A stretch of 64,000 nt of DNA from Amorphochlora amoebiformis (GCA_054601695.1 BAAHQB010000092.1:124001-188000); one strand, 5' to 3'; counted from the first letter of the stretch, positions 1 through 43,667 are shown. Numbers and translations are program-made. The notes: generated by a model from the sequence alone, not told the origin.

Positions 1-87
<87 letters not shown>

Positions 88-221
88 CCTATTATTACAC
101 AAATATAATACGTAATACACATTATATGTAGGTCATATATACAAATGTAATAAATTATACACAAAGATCAGTATATTTATATATCTGTATATACATGTAT
201 ATATATATATAATATACGTAC

Positions 222-255
<34 letters not shown>

Positions 256-257
256 AT

Positions 258-305
<48 letters not shown>

Positions 306-404
306 TATATATTTTATAATATATATATATATATATATATTATATCTACACAAATACGTCTTACCTAATAGATACATGTATATACGTGTATATTTACATA
401 CATC

Positions 405-451
<47 letters not shown>

Positions 452-835
452 GTATTACAACACACGTGAATTCCGATTTGTCGACACGCAGAAACATGTC
501 CCCATCTCCGCTTTTTACCCCCCCGACAACCGATACACCCTGGCGAATCCGAGATGACGATTGAGACCTAGGATTAGGGTTAAGTTTAGATTGAAGGATG
601 TATTAGGACGAAGGAAAACGGTTGATGCACTGTAGTACATTAGGAGTAACTTTAATTATCAGAGTGTATAGAGATTTAAAGGGGAACTTTTCTTGCAGCG
701 GTGCTAAAGTTAGAGTCAAGGGTGTCAATAGACGATGGGCTCGTATGAGGCTCTAGGTATTAGGTTTAGGGACTGACTAGAGTGATGTTGTGGCAGAGAA
801 AGAGTTTTATATGCACACATACGAATATATGCATG

Positions 836-871
<36 letters not shown>

Positions 872-990
872 ATAAATAAGTATATATATATATATATATA
901 TTTATGTAGGTATGCATATTTCCTCCCAGTAAATAATTGCCTTTTTCTGGGACTTGCAAGATGGAAGTCATCCAAGCTCTTCAACCTGGG

Positions 991-1031
<41 letters not shown>

Positions 1032-1038
1032 ATTATAT

Positions 1039-1076
<38 letters not shown>

Positions 1077-1350
1077 TATATATCTATGTATACTTGTCTG
1101 CATTTATATATATGCAATATACAAAAATGAGAACATGACGTCACAAACACATGTTTGTAATACATAAAACTATATTTGTATATAAGATAGTGTATACACC
1201 TTTATGTAATATATAATACTTTTATATGTATTATGTATATATATATATATATATGTATGTATATATGTATAAATGTATATGACAAATATGCATACATGCG
1301 CAAATATATAATACATATATATACATGCATATATACATATATATATATAC

Positions 1351-1383
<33 letters not shown>

Positions 1384-1464
1384 ATAGACACGCATTTATT
1401 CAGGTATATATATATATATATATATATATAAATATATATGTAACGACGATGTATAAACATATAC
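1..1464. repeat. TA-microsatellite tract with small non-TA islands
   Basis: Bases 1-78 are an uninterrupted (TA)n run, and similar runs recur to 1464. Two non-repetitive islands lie near 480-800 and 925-1000. If the Sec15-like gene continues leftwards, as its length requires, these islands could hold further minus-strand exons, but I see no exon there that is both phase-consistent and recognisable. The Tyr/Ile-rich open frames across the tract are translations of TA repeats, not genes. Confidence 0.85.
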
Positions 1465-8240
<6,776 letters not shown>

Positions 8241-8344
8241 CCGAACGACTCAAACGGGAAAGACGTCCATTCGGGGATTGGGCCGGTAGTGACAGGCAGA
8301 GATGCTTGGAGACTTTAACAAGGCCACTCCCGGCCAGAAACGCC
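8241..8344. promoter_or_regulatory. Bidirectional promoter between Sec15-like and DRC10-like genes
   Basis: Only 104 bp separate the two divergent start codons (ATG at 8240 on the minus strand and at 8345 on the plus strand). The interval is non-repetitive and free of TA tracts. It must hold both 5' UTRs and core promoters unless upstream noncoding exons exist. I recognise no specific element in it. The assignment rests on geometry. Confidence 0.5.
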
Positions 8345-16503
<8,159 letters not shown>

Positions 16504-17266
16504 CGTTATCGGTAAAGATCTAAAATTATGTTTAACTAGTTTAATGTGCGTGCCATCTAGCACTAAAATTTGGCAATTTTATTGAGGCGTCTCGGTGATC
16601 GAATAAACTAGTTCGTAGACTAGGTAGAAGCTCTAAGAACTAGAAGAAGCTAGAGAAGTTGGTAGGGTTATCTAGTTATATCTACTAGCTAGCTAGATCC
16701 TAGAGATCTAGTAGATCCTAGAGATCTCGCTAGCTAGTACCTAGACTACTATAGCTACTAAGTACTCTCTAGACTCTAGGTACCTAGGGTACTACTAGTA
16801 GCTAGAGTAGTGTGTCTAGTAGTATCTACTAGATCTAGACTAGTCTAGAGTATCTCTAGTATCTAGAGTATATCCTAGATATCTACTAGATCTACTACTA
16901 GGCTAGCTAGCTCTACTAGCTCTAGTAGCTAGATCTAGTCACTGATAGGGCATAGAGGATCTCTAGGAGGATTGTTAACATTTGATAATGAACTAAATGC
17001 TTGTACAGCACGATTGAACAGTATACGAATAATTAAACCAAGGATCTCTAACGTTCCCGATTAAGGCAACGTCTGGAACGTCTGGGCCCAAACATATCGA
17101 GATATACTAGATCTAGTAGAGATTGTAGACACTAGAGACAGCACGACTACCAGAGCTAGTATCATCCAGATCATATTCTGTAACCACGCAGCCTTGGAAT
17201 CTCTTTGTATCCTGGTTTCACAGTGTTGTTGTCCTTGAGTACACTTGACACCTGAACATATCTAGA
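16504..17266. repeat. CTAG-rich spacer between convergent 3' ends
   Basis: This is the 763-bp tail-to-tail spacer between the DRC10-like stop and the coiled-coil gene stop. From about 16600 to 17160 it is crowded with CTAG and relatives (CTAGCTAGCTAGATCC, CTAGTAGATC, TCTAGAGTAT), with essentially no (TA)n. It holds no open frame of note. Similar sequence fills the other two convergent spacers, so it may carry 3' UTR, polyadenylation or termination signals; that role is inferred from position only. Confidence 0.6.
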
Positions 17267-33004
<15,738 letters not shown>

Positions 33005-33393
33005 CAAATGCCAACGTCTTGCCGGTTGGAGGTTGACGGAGATGCACACAGAGATCGATGGGAGACTAGGACCAGATTAAGGAAGATGGGGGTAGCGAAC
33101 CGTTCCACGGTAATTTACTTCATTCATGTCAGGAGCACCTTACACGATTTGATTAAGGTATTTTCAGAAACCTTTAATAATAAATTTTAGGCAAAATATC
33201 AAACAGGTATGGAAGACTTGGAAGTTACGTAATTTAATCTAGGGATTATTCTAGAATCTAGCCATATAATATTATTAATATTATTATTAATTAAATTTAT
33301 CCACTAGGCCTAACTTTTCCATTTATTATTAAAAAAGCGCTGAATTTCCGGACACGTGAAGCAGACAAGAGTCACGTAGGGTGACACACCAGG
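33005..33393. promoter_or_regulatory. Bidirectional promoter region, coiled-coil gene / FMO
   Basis: This 389-bp head-to-head interval separates the minus-strand ATG (33004) from the plus-strand FMO ATG (33394). It is TA-array free. It has an AT-rich stretch with ATTATTAATATT repeats (about 33268-33300) and a CACGTG palindrome near 33353, with GTCACGTAGG at about 33371. I cannot assign factors to these. Confidence 0.45.
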
Positions 33394-34401
33394 ATGCAGT
33401 CGGTGCCCTTCCTCCGCCCTGGAAAACTTCCCCGACGACGTACAATGGTGGCCTTGGTCGCAATTGCAGCCTCTGCAGGGCTATGCACAATCTTGGCCAT
33501 GTTCCAACGGTATAGTTTACCTTCTTCATATGCGAACGGTTTGGTTTCTGGATGGATTGGAGAGAGATGCTTGAATAGGGAATCAGGGTGAATTGAACCA
33601 AGCAAGAAGAGTCACAGCTTAAAATTTGAGCGGACGGACGTGTAGTCCTAACCCACAAATTTTTCAGCTCTCGAGTGCTTTCCACGAGCGTGCGACGTGG
33701 TTTGCTGTTGCGGACCTGCACAGCAGGTCGAGGAGGGGTTTGTATGGCCGCAGGAGACGTTCTGAGGCGCATGATTCCCAAGGGTGGTAAAGTAGCAGTT
33801 ATTGGGGCTGGAGCAGGTTAATAGAAGTAATATACAACCATGCACATGATACAACCAGCAGGTCCAGCTCATCCCTCTAATATCTGTGCCGTAGCTGGGT
33901 TATCTGCTGCACGAAGTCTGCAGGATTTCACCGATTCGAATCTGAATATCAGCGTATTTGAGCAAGAGGGGCGAGTTGGGGGTACCTGGTCATACACAGA
34001 CGAGGTGCGCTTATTTTAGGGGTCGGTATAGTCGTCACTTCGCACATCTCACCCCCTCTTTCCGTTCTGTCTTCTGTTACAACTCTCCTCTTTCTTCCCT
34101 CCTGTCTTTCTGGTAGGTTGGGGAAGGAGTTCACAGCAGTATGTACAAGAACCTGAGAACTAATATCCCAAAGGAGGTAGCACGAATCCACTGTAACCCT
34201 TAGCCAGCAACCTCAGCCTCTTTGCGCTAACCCTGATTCTCACTTAACTTTTTAAATGTGTAAATACTTACGCCGATATTAATATGTATGGTAAACCTGC
34301 TATAGGTAATGCCGTTCGCGGGTTTTCCGTTTGATAAAAAGCTTCCGTCCTTCATGACGCATCAGCAGGTGTGTGTGTGTGAGCACGTGACGTGATATGT
34401 C

Positions 34402-34443
<42 letters not shown>

Positions 34444-34458
34444 GTATATACGTATATG

Positions 34459-34500
<42 letters not shown>

Positions 34501-34503
34501 TTA

Positions 34504-34535
<32 letters not shown>

Positions 34536-34560
34536 TATAATATATATATATATAAATATT

Positions 34561-34622
<62 letters not shown>

Positions 34623-34750
34623 ACATATATATATGTACATGTACCATGATACATATGTAAATGCATTTGTAATTATCTAGATTATAAATAATACATTTTT
34701 TGAAAATATATATATATATATGTAATATATATATATATATATATATGTAC

Positions 34751-34781
<31 letters not shown>

Positions 34782-35099
34782 CAATATGTATATGTATGTA
34801 TGTATAGTTGTAATTATATATTTACTTACACATATTTTATATGTATTTATGTAAATGTAAATTTATACCTCAGGTACTCGAATACCTCGATAACTTCGTA
34901 GTGCTCACACATATTTTATATGTATTTATGTAAATGTAAATTTATACCTTAGGTACTCGAATACCTCGATAACTTCGCGGAGCACTACGATATCAAGGTA
35001 ATTTTTACACACACACACACACACACACATGTGTGTAGAATAAACATAAAATAAACATTTTTACAAAACAATTTTTCTTGTAAACATATGTATTTACAT

Positions 35100-35131
<32 letters not shown>

Positions 35132-35756
35132 GTATACATATATATATATGTATGATATATATTATATATATATATATATACATGTATATATACACATACA
35201 CATATAATATTTGCATACAAATGTATAAATATTTTTATGTACACATATATATATATATACATATATATATATATTACATATAGTTCTATATGTGCATATA
35301 TTATAGATTTATATATATATATATATATTATATATATATATATATATAATATTTTTATACACATGTATATGTATATAATGTAATATATACATAATATATA
35401 TGCTACATATTTATACGTATAAATATCCACAATTCGTATTATGTAAGTTCCCTCCCTCCCTCCCCGGCGCATCTCTCGCCACCTGCCGCCCCTCTCGCTC
35501 TCACTTCCTTCCACCTTCAGCGTCATATCCAGTTCCGAACAAAAGTCAAAAAGATCGTGAAAACTAACCCCACTGGAGAAAGGGGGGGTTGGGGCGTGGA
35601 GTGGGAGGAGATTGAGACAGGCGACAAGCATAAGGATGTCTTTGATTCCGTGTTTGTGTGCAACGGTCGGTATTCAAATATTCGGGTGTTCGTTTGGGCT
35701 TGGGGCTCTGGGAGGTTATGTGCAATATATACGTGCCACATATTTTTTATATATGC

Positions 35757-35800
<44 letters not shown>

Positions 35801-36300
35801 ATATATAATATATATACGTATATTGGTTCTTTTCTTTCGAGTTTAGGATGTTGGATTCGAATAATATTTTAGGCGGAATGGTTGTTGGGAAGGGGCTAGA
35901 TTTACGGTGTAAGAGTTAGTGATAATTTGTATGGGTATAAAATAAATTTACATGTGTTATTTTTTGTTTCTATTTTACATCTACACACATGTACATTTTT
36001 ATGTGTGTGTACATACATACTGGTATACCAACACATATTACACATATTATGTGCAACCTTTCTATGTAGGGCACTACACCGTACCGATAATGCCCGAAAT
36101 CCCGGGGTTGAGCGGATTTTCGGGGAAGATTTCGCACGCGCACAACTACAGGACCCCAGACGAGTATAAAGGAAAGACTGTGGCCGTCGTGGGTAGATGC
36201 TAATACAAAATATAATATATATAAATATATTTTTATATATATCATATATATGTATTTAATATAACATACATTGATGAGAACACACATAAATATATCTATA

Positions 36301-36331
<31 letters not shown>

Positions 36332-36357
36332 GGTGTGTGTATATGTAACATATGTAC

Positions 36358-36413
<56 letters not shown>

Positions 36414-36434
36414 ATATATATATATGCATATATT

Positions 36435-36497
<63 letters not shown>

Positions 36498-36621
36498 TAT
36501 AATGTATATATAATATATATGTATGTATATATATATATATATATATATATAAATATATATTATACATATATATATAATATATATATATTACATATATATA
36601 TATATAGATATAACATATAAT

Positions 36622-36655
<34 letters not shown>

Positions 36656-36723
36656 ATGGATATTTGTATTATTTTTTTAATGCACACATACGCACGTATG
36701 TACATGGTTTATAAATACATATT

Positions 36724-36757
<34 letters not shown>

Positions 36758-37215
36758 TGTTCATGTGTATGTAAATGTGTGTATTTTCGTGTGATGTATA
36801 TTCTGTAAATATTACATACGTTTAAAAAATATGTATGAATATGTATGAAAACCTGTCAGGTGCTGGGCCGAGTGGAGTTGATATATCTCTTGAAATCGCT
36901 AAGTATGCCAAAGTATCCACATAACAGTACATATGTATATATATATATATATATTATATAGATTTATTTTTTTTGTATGTAAATGTATATTATCACAAAA
37001 AAAAAAAATGTATATATATATATACATATACATATATATATATAAATATATATGTATGTATATATGTATATGTGTGCATACTAAATGTACATGTATACAT
37101 AGATATATATATATATGCAATACATGTGAATATATATGGGTAAATATATATTAATTATATGTATTTGAGCCCCCAAGTGCTGTAAACCCTCCACATATAT
37201 ATATATCCACATATA

Positions 37216-37247
<32 letters not shown>

Positions 37248-37263
37248 TTGGTATATATTCATA

Positions 37264-37308
<45 letters not shown>

Positions 37309-37627
37309 TGATATTCTGACATTCCATGCCCTACCCAGCCCTTGCCCCGCCTCGCTTCACTATCCCCATCCTTTATGTATGTAATATGTATAATATACGT
37401 ATTTCAGGACCAAGCATTTCCACACGTGTAAATCCCTCTGTACATGTTTGCATGGCACGTGCACGTATCCTCACGGTGTTTGGCCCCTATATACATACTC
37501 TCATGGTCATGTGCAAATGTACACGGCCAGTATACATATCTCTACGGGTTATTAATCCCTTTGCACATACCTACACGGCCAGTATGCATGCTCCTCTGGT
37601 AAACTCTATGAATGCATTTACGTCTAG

Positions 37628-37671
<44 letters not shown>

Positions 37672-38621
37672 ACAGTGCTTATATGTGTTAAATTGTATGT
37701 ATACATGTATATTTATATTGTTTTTATATACATATATGTACATGTATATATACACATATTTTTATATCTTCGTTTTTATATATATTTTGGTATATATTAT
37801 ACTCACACATAATTTTCGAAACAACCAATATATATTGACTCTATAGCTAGGCCTTTAGAGATAGACCTCTAGGGCCCTAGCCCTAGAGTTACGGCTCGGC
37901 TAGGGCTAGGGCCAGGGTTAGGGTTAGTAACATATTTACTCTGAATTTCGCCTGGCTTGTGAGTGGACACCTCGGTGACTCCGCGCTGAGCCCGATAAAC
38001 GTGCTGGGTATATATACCACATATATGTATAAATATATATTCGGCCAGTGTATATATATAATATATATATATATATATATGTATATTGGTTGTTTCGAAA
38101 TTTATTTGTGAGTATAATATATACCAAAATATATGTATATAAAAACAAAGATATAAAATATGTGTATACATGTACATATATGTATGTAAAAACAATATAA
38201 ATATACATGTATACATACAATTTAACACATATAAACACTATATATATATATATATATATTATATTATACTAACGTAAATGCATTCATATATATATATATA
38301 TATATACACTGGCCGAATATATATTTATACATATATGTGGTATATATACCCAGCACGTTTATCGGGCTCAGCGCGGAGTCACCGAGGTGTCCACTCACAA
38401 GCCAGGCGAAATTCAGAGTATATATGTTACTAACCCTAACCCTGGCCCTAGCCCTAGCCGAGCCGTAACTCTAGGGCTAGGGCCCTAGAGCTCTATCTCT
38501 AAAGGCCTAGCTATAGAGTCCTAACAGGGCGCTACCTTAGCTGTATATTATATATATATATATGTATGTATATGTATTTGTATATGTGTATATATATATG
38601 TTTGTATATATGTTAGTGTTG

Positions 38622-38674
<53 letters not shown>

Positions 38675-38750
38675 TATATATATTATTTATTTACATATAC
38701 ATATATATACATATATAGGGTTAAGGTGGGGCGCCACCTTAGCCGTATAC

Positions 38751-38823
<73 letters not shown>

Positions 38824-39411
38824 ATATACATAGGTGGGGCGCCACCTTAGCTATAGGGTTAGGGTAGGGCGCCACCTTAGCCATAGGGTTAGGATAGGGC
38901 GCTACCTTAGCTAAAGGATTAAGGTCCCTTAGCTAGCGCCAACTTGTTCTAATAAGCCCTACTCTAAGCTCAAGCCTAACTCTAGCCGCTCCCCCAATCA
39001 CTCGTTTTGATGGTAACCGGGCTGTTTTTGGAGAGGTAGGATTTCTTTTACATATATGTAAATACATATATACATATATGTATATATATATATATGTATG
39101 TATGTGTATATGTGTGTATGTTACAATATATCACAAATATTACATTGGTGTATACATAGATAGTGTATACATTTGTGTGTGCATAAATTTAACTTATATT
39201 ATCTAATATTACATATATTTTAACGTGTGATAGATGTCGGTATGTATACATAATGGATATCTACATAACATATAATTAGATGTATGCTACATGTATATTT
39301 CTTGGATGAAATATTTAAACAAAATATAATCTATACATAATACAGACATTTACACAAAAATTAGCACATGAACATCCATGAGTATAATTTACATAACGTG
39401 TTCGAGATATT

Positions 39412-39498
<87 letters not shown>

Positions 39499-39771
39499 AT
39501 ACATATGTACATATATATAATATATGGGTGTATGTATGTGTTCATATACTTTTATATATATATATATATCATATCATATTTATATATATTTATTATTCTT
39601 ATTCACAGCAGATATATGTCAAAATACACGTCGGTGAGTAAATCAAAAATCACTCCTCATCCTGCCTCTGAGAAAATAAAAAAAATCAGTCAGCCGTCGT
39701 CTCCGAAGCTCTAGATTCCGTAATCTTTTGTACGGGCTATGATTACAGGTGCATTATATATACATATATAT

Positions 39772-39819
<48 letters not shown>

Positions 39820-40579
39820 CATATGTATGTATGTGTGTATGTGTATATAGATACACATATACATATATGTATGTATGCAAGGATAGCACATATTTTATCG
39901 TATTCATATACATATATATATATATATATATATATTTGCACTTAAATAGTTATATATATACATATATACACATATACATATATATATACATATACATGTA
40001 TATATTTATATAAGATATACATATATACATAGCATATTTCTGCACGTATATAATTTGCACATATATATATATACATATATATACACACATATATATATAT
40101 ACATATATATTTACATATATATATATATATATACATATATATACATATGTATACACACGTACATACATACATATATGCACATACATATATATATATATAT
40201 ACGTATAAACCAAAATGTAAAAATGAAATTACATTCATAGATGTAAGAACGCATGCTGTAGTCCATATGTAAGTATGTATACATATGCGTCTTCCTCTCC
40301 CTCGACCAGCTTCCCGTTTCTGGACAGTTCGATTGGGGTCAAAATAGAGGAACGAGCGGTCACCCCGCTGTACCGCCATCTGTACTTCACGAAGGATCCT
40401 ACTCTGGTTGTATTATACATGTATATATGTACGTATGTAGCTGTGTGTATACATATGCATATTTAAAGGCGCTTATGAGTATATATTCATATAAGTACAA
40501 ATTGTGTAGAAATACAATATAGTTATGCTTGGTATGTATATTATATTGTATGAAAACAATATATATATAACATATATAT

Positions 40580-40616
<37 letters not shown>

Positions 40617-41205
40617 TAACACATATATATGTTTGTGTATTTAGTGTGTGTGAAATGGGTGTCTGTATAATAATATGCTTATGTGTTCCTGTATGTACTA
40701 GAATATATTATATCTACATTCATATATATATATATACATATAAAATATATATATATATTCATATATATATATATACATATAAAATATATATATATATATA
40801 TATATATTATACCTACATATTTATATATATAAATATACATATATATGTATATATCAAATATATTATATCTACATATATATATATATATATGTGTGTGTAT
40901 TTTAGTATTTCTTCAATATATCTATATATATATATATATTATACATACATATATATATATATAATTATATATATTATATGTATATGTGTACGTATATTGT
41001 ATTCGATGTATGTAACTCCATAAGCACATAATATGTACACAGATACACATTTTTCTTCTTTTTTACATATTTCCATCGCCAGGTATTTGTCGGCTTGCCA
41101 TGGAAAGTCGCACCATTTCCGATGTTCGACTGTCAGACACGCCACGCAGCACGATCGCTATGTGGGATGATTCCTATCCCAAATCAGACTCAGATGGAGG
41201 TATAT

Positions 41206-41241
<36 letters not shown>

Positions 41242-41281
41242 GCATATATATATAAATATATATATATGTATATGTGTATAT

Positions 41282-41322
<41 letters not shown>

Positions 41323-41525
41323 TACGTACATTTAAATTGTGCGTATCTATATATATATATATAATATGTTATGTAAGTATATAATATGTCCTCTGTCCTT
41401 CTCATTTTCTTTCTTTCTTTGTTCGTCTGCGTTTGTTCGTCTGCGTGTGTGCATGTCCCATTTCTTTTGTGCATGTCCCCTTTCTTTTGGGCTAATTAAA
41501 TGCGTAGGTGTGCATTTCAGTATAT

Positions 41526-41576
<51 letters not shown>

Positions 41577-41921
41577 ATGTGTGTGTGGTGGGTGTGTGCG
41601 TGTGCGTTGTTAGCGTAGCGGTGGTATATACCGGTAGTCCATGATTTGGTTGAGACTTAGACTGCTTGATTAGCGAGTTGGATTATGCTTAAGTTGGTTG
41701 GGACAAAGTGGGTATGTGCGCACAGGGTAGAATCTTCCGGCATGACGTCACGTCTTGTCTCATAACGGCCTGAACCCTGTCACTATCGGGTAGTGCGGAC
41801 CGTTTAGTACCGGGTGAGGCGATCTATAGCAATCTTCAGGATATCGATCTTTAGCAATCTCAGCAATCTCCAGCAATCTCCGCATACCTATGGTTATGGT
41901 TCTACAATCTATACATGAAAA

Positions 41922-41963
<42 letters not shown>

Positions 41964-42159
41964 TTGAATGTATGTATGTTTTATATCTTCAAAATATGTT
42001 TCATTGAACACATCTATATGCAAAATACATTATATGATTTTATATTGTATACATAAAATATACAATGTACATATTTGGTAGATCGCAAGAAAGGAGGATG
42101 AGAAGATGCGCTTCGAAGGTATGGGCTTGCCAAGGAGGTGTGTACATACATACAGATTA

Positions 42160-42206
<47 letters not shown>

Positions 42207-42228
42207 GTATAATATATATGTATATGTA

Positions 42229-42269
<41 letters not shown>

Positions 42270-42315
42270 AAGTGTTTATATATTGTACACAGGTGTATAT
42301 ATTTTCACGCAAATA

Positions 42316-42364
<49 letters not shown>

Positions 42365-42378
42365 TATATAAAAAATAT

Positions 42379-42419
<41 letters not shown>

Positions 42420-42449
42420 CACGCAAATCTTACATGTATATAGATGTAT

Positions 42450-42495
<46 letters not shown>

Positions 42496-42578
42496 TGTAA
42501 TATATATATATATATAACTATATATATAATATATAATATATGTATATATATTTATAAATATTATACATGTGTAAATGC

Positions 42579-42620
<42 letters not shown>

Positions 42621-42740
42621 GCATATATGCGTATATTAGGTATTATCACCAGTTTGGAGACCTCCAGTGGGATTACAACAAGTTGCTTATGGAAGAAGCG
42701 AAGGTACATAGATGTACATATTGTCTCATATATCTATAAG

Positions 42741-42772
<32 letters not shown>

Positions 42773-42881
42773 ATATATATATCTGATACAAATACAGCAC
42801 ATTATAAACGTATAGTAAGTAGATACACATGTGTATAATAAATATATATATATATATATAATATAAATCTATTCATATACC

Positions 42882-42914
<33 letters not shown>

Positions 42915-42926
42915 ATGTACACGTAA

Positions 42927-42960
<34 letters not shown>

Positions 42961-43193
42961 TATGTATATATATTGTTAGTTTATAATATATAGCTATATG
43001 TATACATACGTACATATTTATACATAAATTTGTATGTGTATATTCTTTTACGTAGATGTATGATATACGTATATACACGTTAAGAATGTATATTAGATTG
43101 AGAAGGAAGAAAAGAGTATAAGTATAGACCTTATGAGGGAGCTCTATGCTGATGCAGGTCACAATATACACAAATATGCTCGAAATATTATAT

Positions 43194-43254
<61 letters not shown>

Positions 43255-43445
43255 CAATCCTTCCATACATAGAGATATAAGGAACTTATTCCTTTATTTA
43301 CTGAAGTTATAATTATTTGCATATGTAAACATGGATATTATCCCATGTAAACATGGATAATATCTCAGGAATGGCAAGGCGGGCCAATCCGGCCGCCTAT
43401 CGAGAAAGGAATTATCAAGTAACCTCTCTCCCACCCAGCGCATAA
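33394..43445 (+). CDS. Flavin-containing monooxygenase (FMO family) with N-terminal hydrophobic leader
   Basis: FMOs use FAD and NADPH to oxygenate nucleophilic N or S atoms. Exons: 33394-33509, 33668-33816, 33895-34004, 34117-34176, 34306-34368, 34953-34997, 35521-35665, 36070-36192, 36860-36902 or 36912, 38986-39035, 39690-39748, 40310-40406, 41083-41199, 42082-42137, 42640-42703, 43097-43157, 43369-43445. The FAD motif GAGAAGL (GxGxxG, about residue 84) spans a splice junction. The FMO signature [11 protein letters not shown] and the NADPH motif [10 protein letters not shown] follow, then [15 protein letters not shown] and [15 protein letters not shown], all in family order. Residues 18-37 are hydrophobic, followed by an Arg/Ser/Thr-rich stretch to about 70: a signal-anchor or a bipartite plastid-type leader. 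One small exon (about 10-20 codons) between 36912 and 38986 was not found; the phases of the flanking exons require it. Expected length is about 475-490 residues. Confidence 0.85.
34829..34977 (+). repeat. 79-bp tandem duplication over an FMO exon start
   Basis: Two copies (about 34829-34898 and 34908-34977) share the intron end TTTATATGTATTTATGTAAA through the acceptor and the first ~25 nt of exon 34953-34997. The upstream copy retains CAG|GTACTCG and runs into a GTAGTG that could serve as donor after 24 in-frame nt (VLEYLDNF). Confidence 0.8.
36193..36859 (+). repeat. TA-rich FMO intron
   Basis: The intron is mostly (TA)n (about 36362-36650 and 36733-36760) with a GT...CAG boundary. No internal exon was seen. 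Neighbouring FMO introns 34369-34952, 34998-35520 and 35666-36069 have the same make-up. Confidence 0.8.
37400..37620 (+). repeat. Dispersed family B copy in an FMO intron
   Basis: Repeated degenerate units carry ACACGGCCAGTATACAT and ACACGGCCAGTATGCATGC, with CATGTGCAAATGTAC and TCTCATGGTC between them. On the other strand these read as GGCCGTGT...ATGTACAT, as at 25725-25945. Confidence 0.55.
37609..38521. repeat. Composite inverted repeat (two nested arm pairs)
   Basis: Segment 37609-37832 is repeated in inverted orientation at 38083-38287, and segment 37837-38050 in inverted orientation at 38307-38520. Similarity is near-complete outside the TA runs. The order is X-Y-X'-Y', not the X-Y-Y'-X' of a simple palindrome. 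Y contains CTAGGGCCCTAGCCCTAG and AGGGTTAGGGTTAG. No transposase frame lies inside. It sits in the FMO intron where an exon is missing from the model. Confidence 0.85.
38521..38925 (+). repeat. GGCGCC minisatellite, ~31-bp units
   Basis: Units of the form TAGGGTTAGGGTAGGGCGCC followed by ACCTTAGC occur at about 38718-38745, 38828-38858, 38859-38889 and 38890-38920. A partial unit (GGGCGCTACCTTAGCTG) lies at 38525-38542. Two gaps are filled with (TA)n. A degraded end (AAGGTCCCTTAGCTAGCGCC) closes the array just upstream of exon 38986-39035. Confidence 0.75.
39036..39689 (+). repeat. TA-rich FMO intron
   Basis: The intron contains one of the longest pure runs in the window, (TA)n at about 39415-39484, preceded by ~350 bp of AT-rich unique sequence with no exon seen. 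Confidence 0.85.
41708..41891 (-). repeat. Dispersed repeat family A, copy 2 (inverted)
   Basis: Read on the minus strand from 41891: GGTATGCGGAGATTGCTGG, then GAGATTGCT units, CGGTACT, a CAGGGTTCAG stretch, ACGTGACGTCA and finally TGCGCACATACCCAC. The same order occurs at 59641 onward on the plus strand. It lies in the FMO intron 41200-42081. Confidence 0.7.
42138..43096 (+). repeat. TA-rich FMO introns
   Basis: The introns 42138-42639 and 42704-43096 are (TA)n with short unique patches. Exon 42640-42703 is the only GC-balanced island between them. Confidence 0.8.
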
Positions 43446-43629
43446 TTTTGCCTTTACACTTTTAATTAAATAATATATATATATATATGTATATATATTA
43501 TCATAAAAATGTATATAATACTATAAAAAAATAGTATCTAAAAATATCATGAATATACATATATATATATATATATATATATGTATATTGTACATATTTA
43601 AATATACCGTGAATATATACACATATATA

Positions 43630-43667
<38 letters not shown>

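Noticed and set aside
37321-37437. Missing FMO exon at the CAG|GACCAAGCATTTCC site
   Set aside because: The reading would give a segment unlike the family and the phase does not fit both neighbours.
37609-38521. A DNA transposon with terminal inverted repeats
   Set aside because: Arms are long and in X-Y-X'-Y' order, with no transposase frame and no clear target-site duplication.
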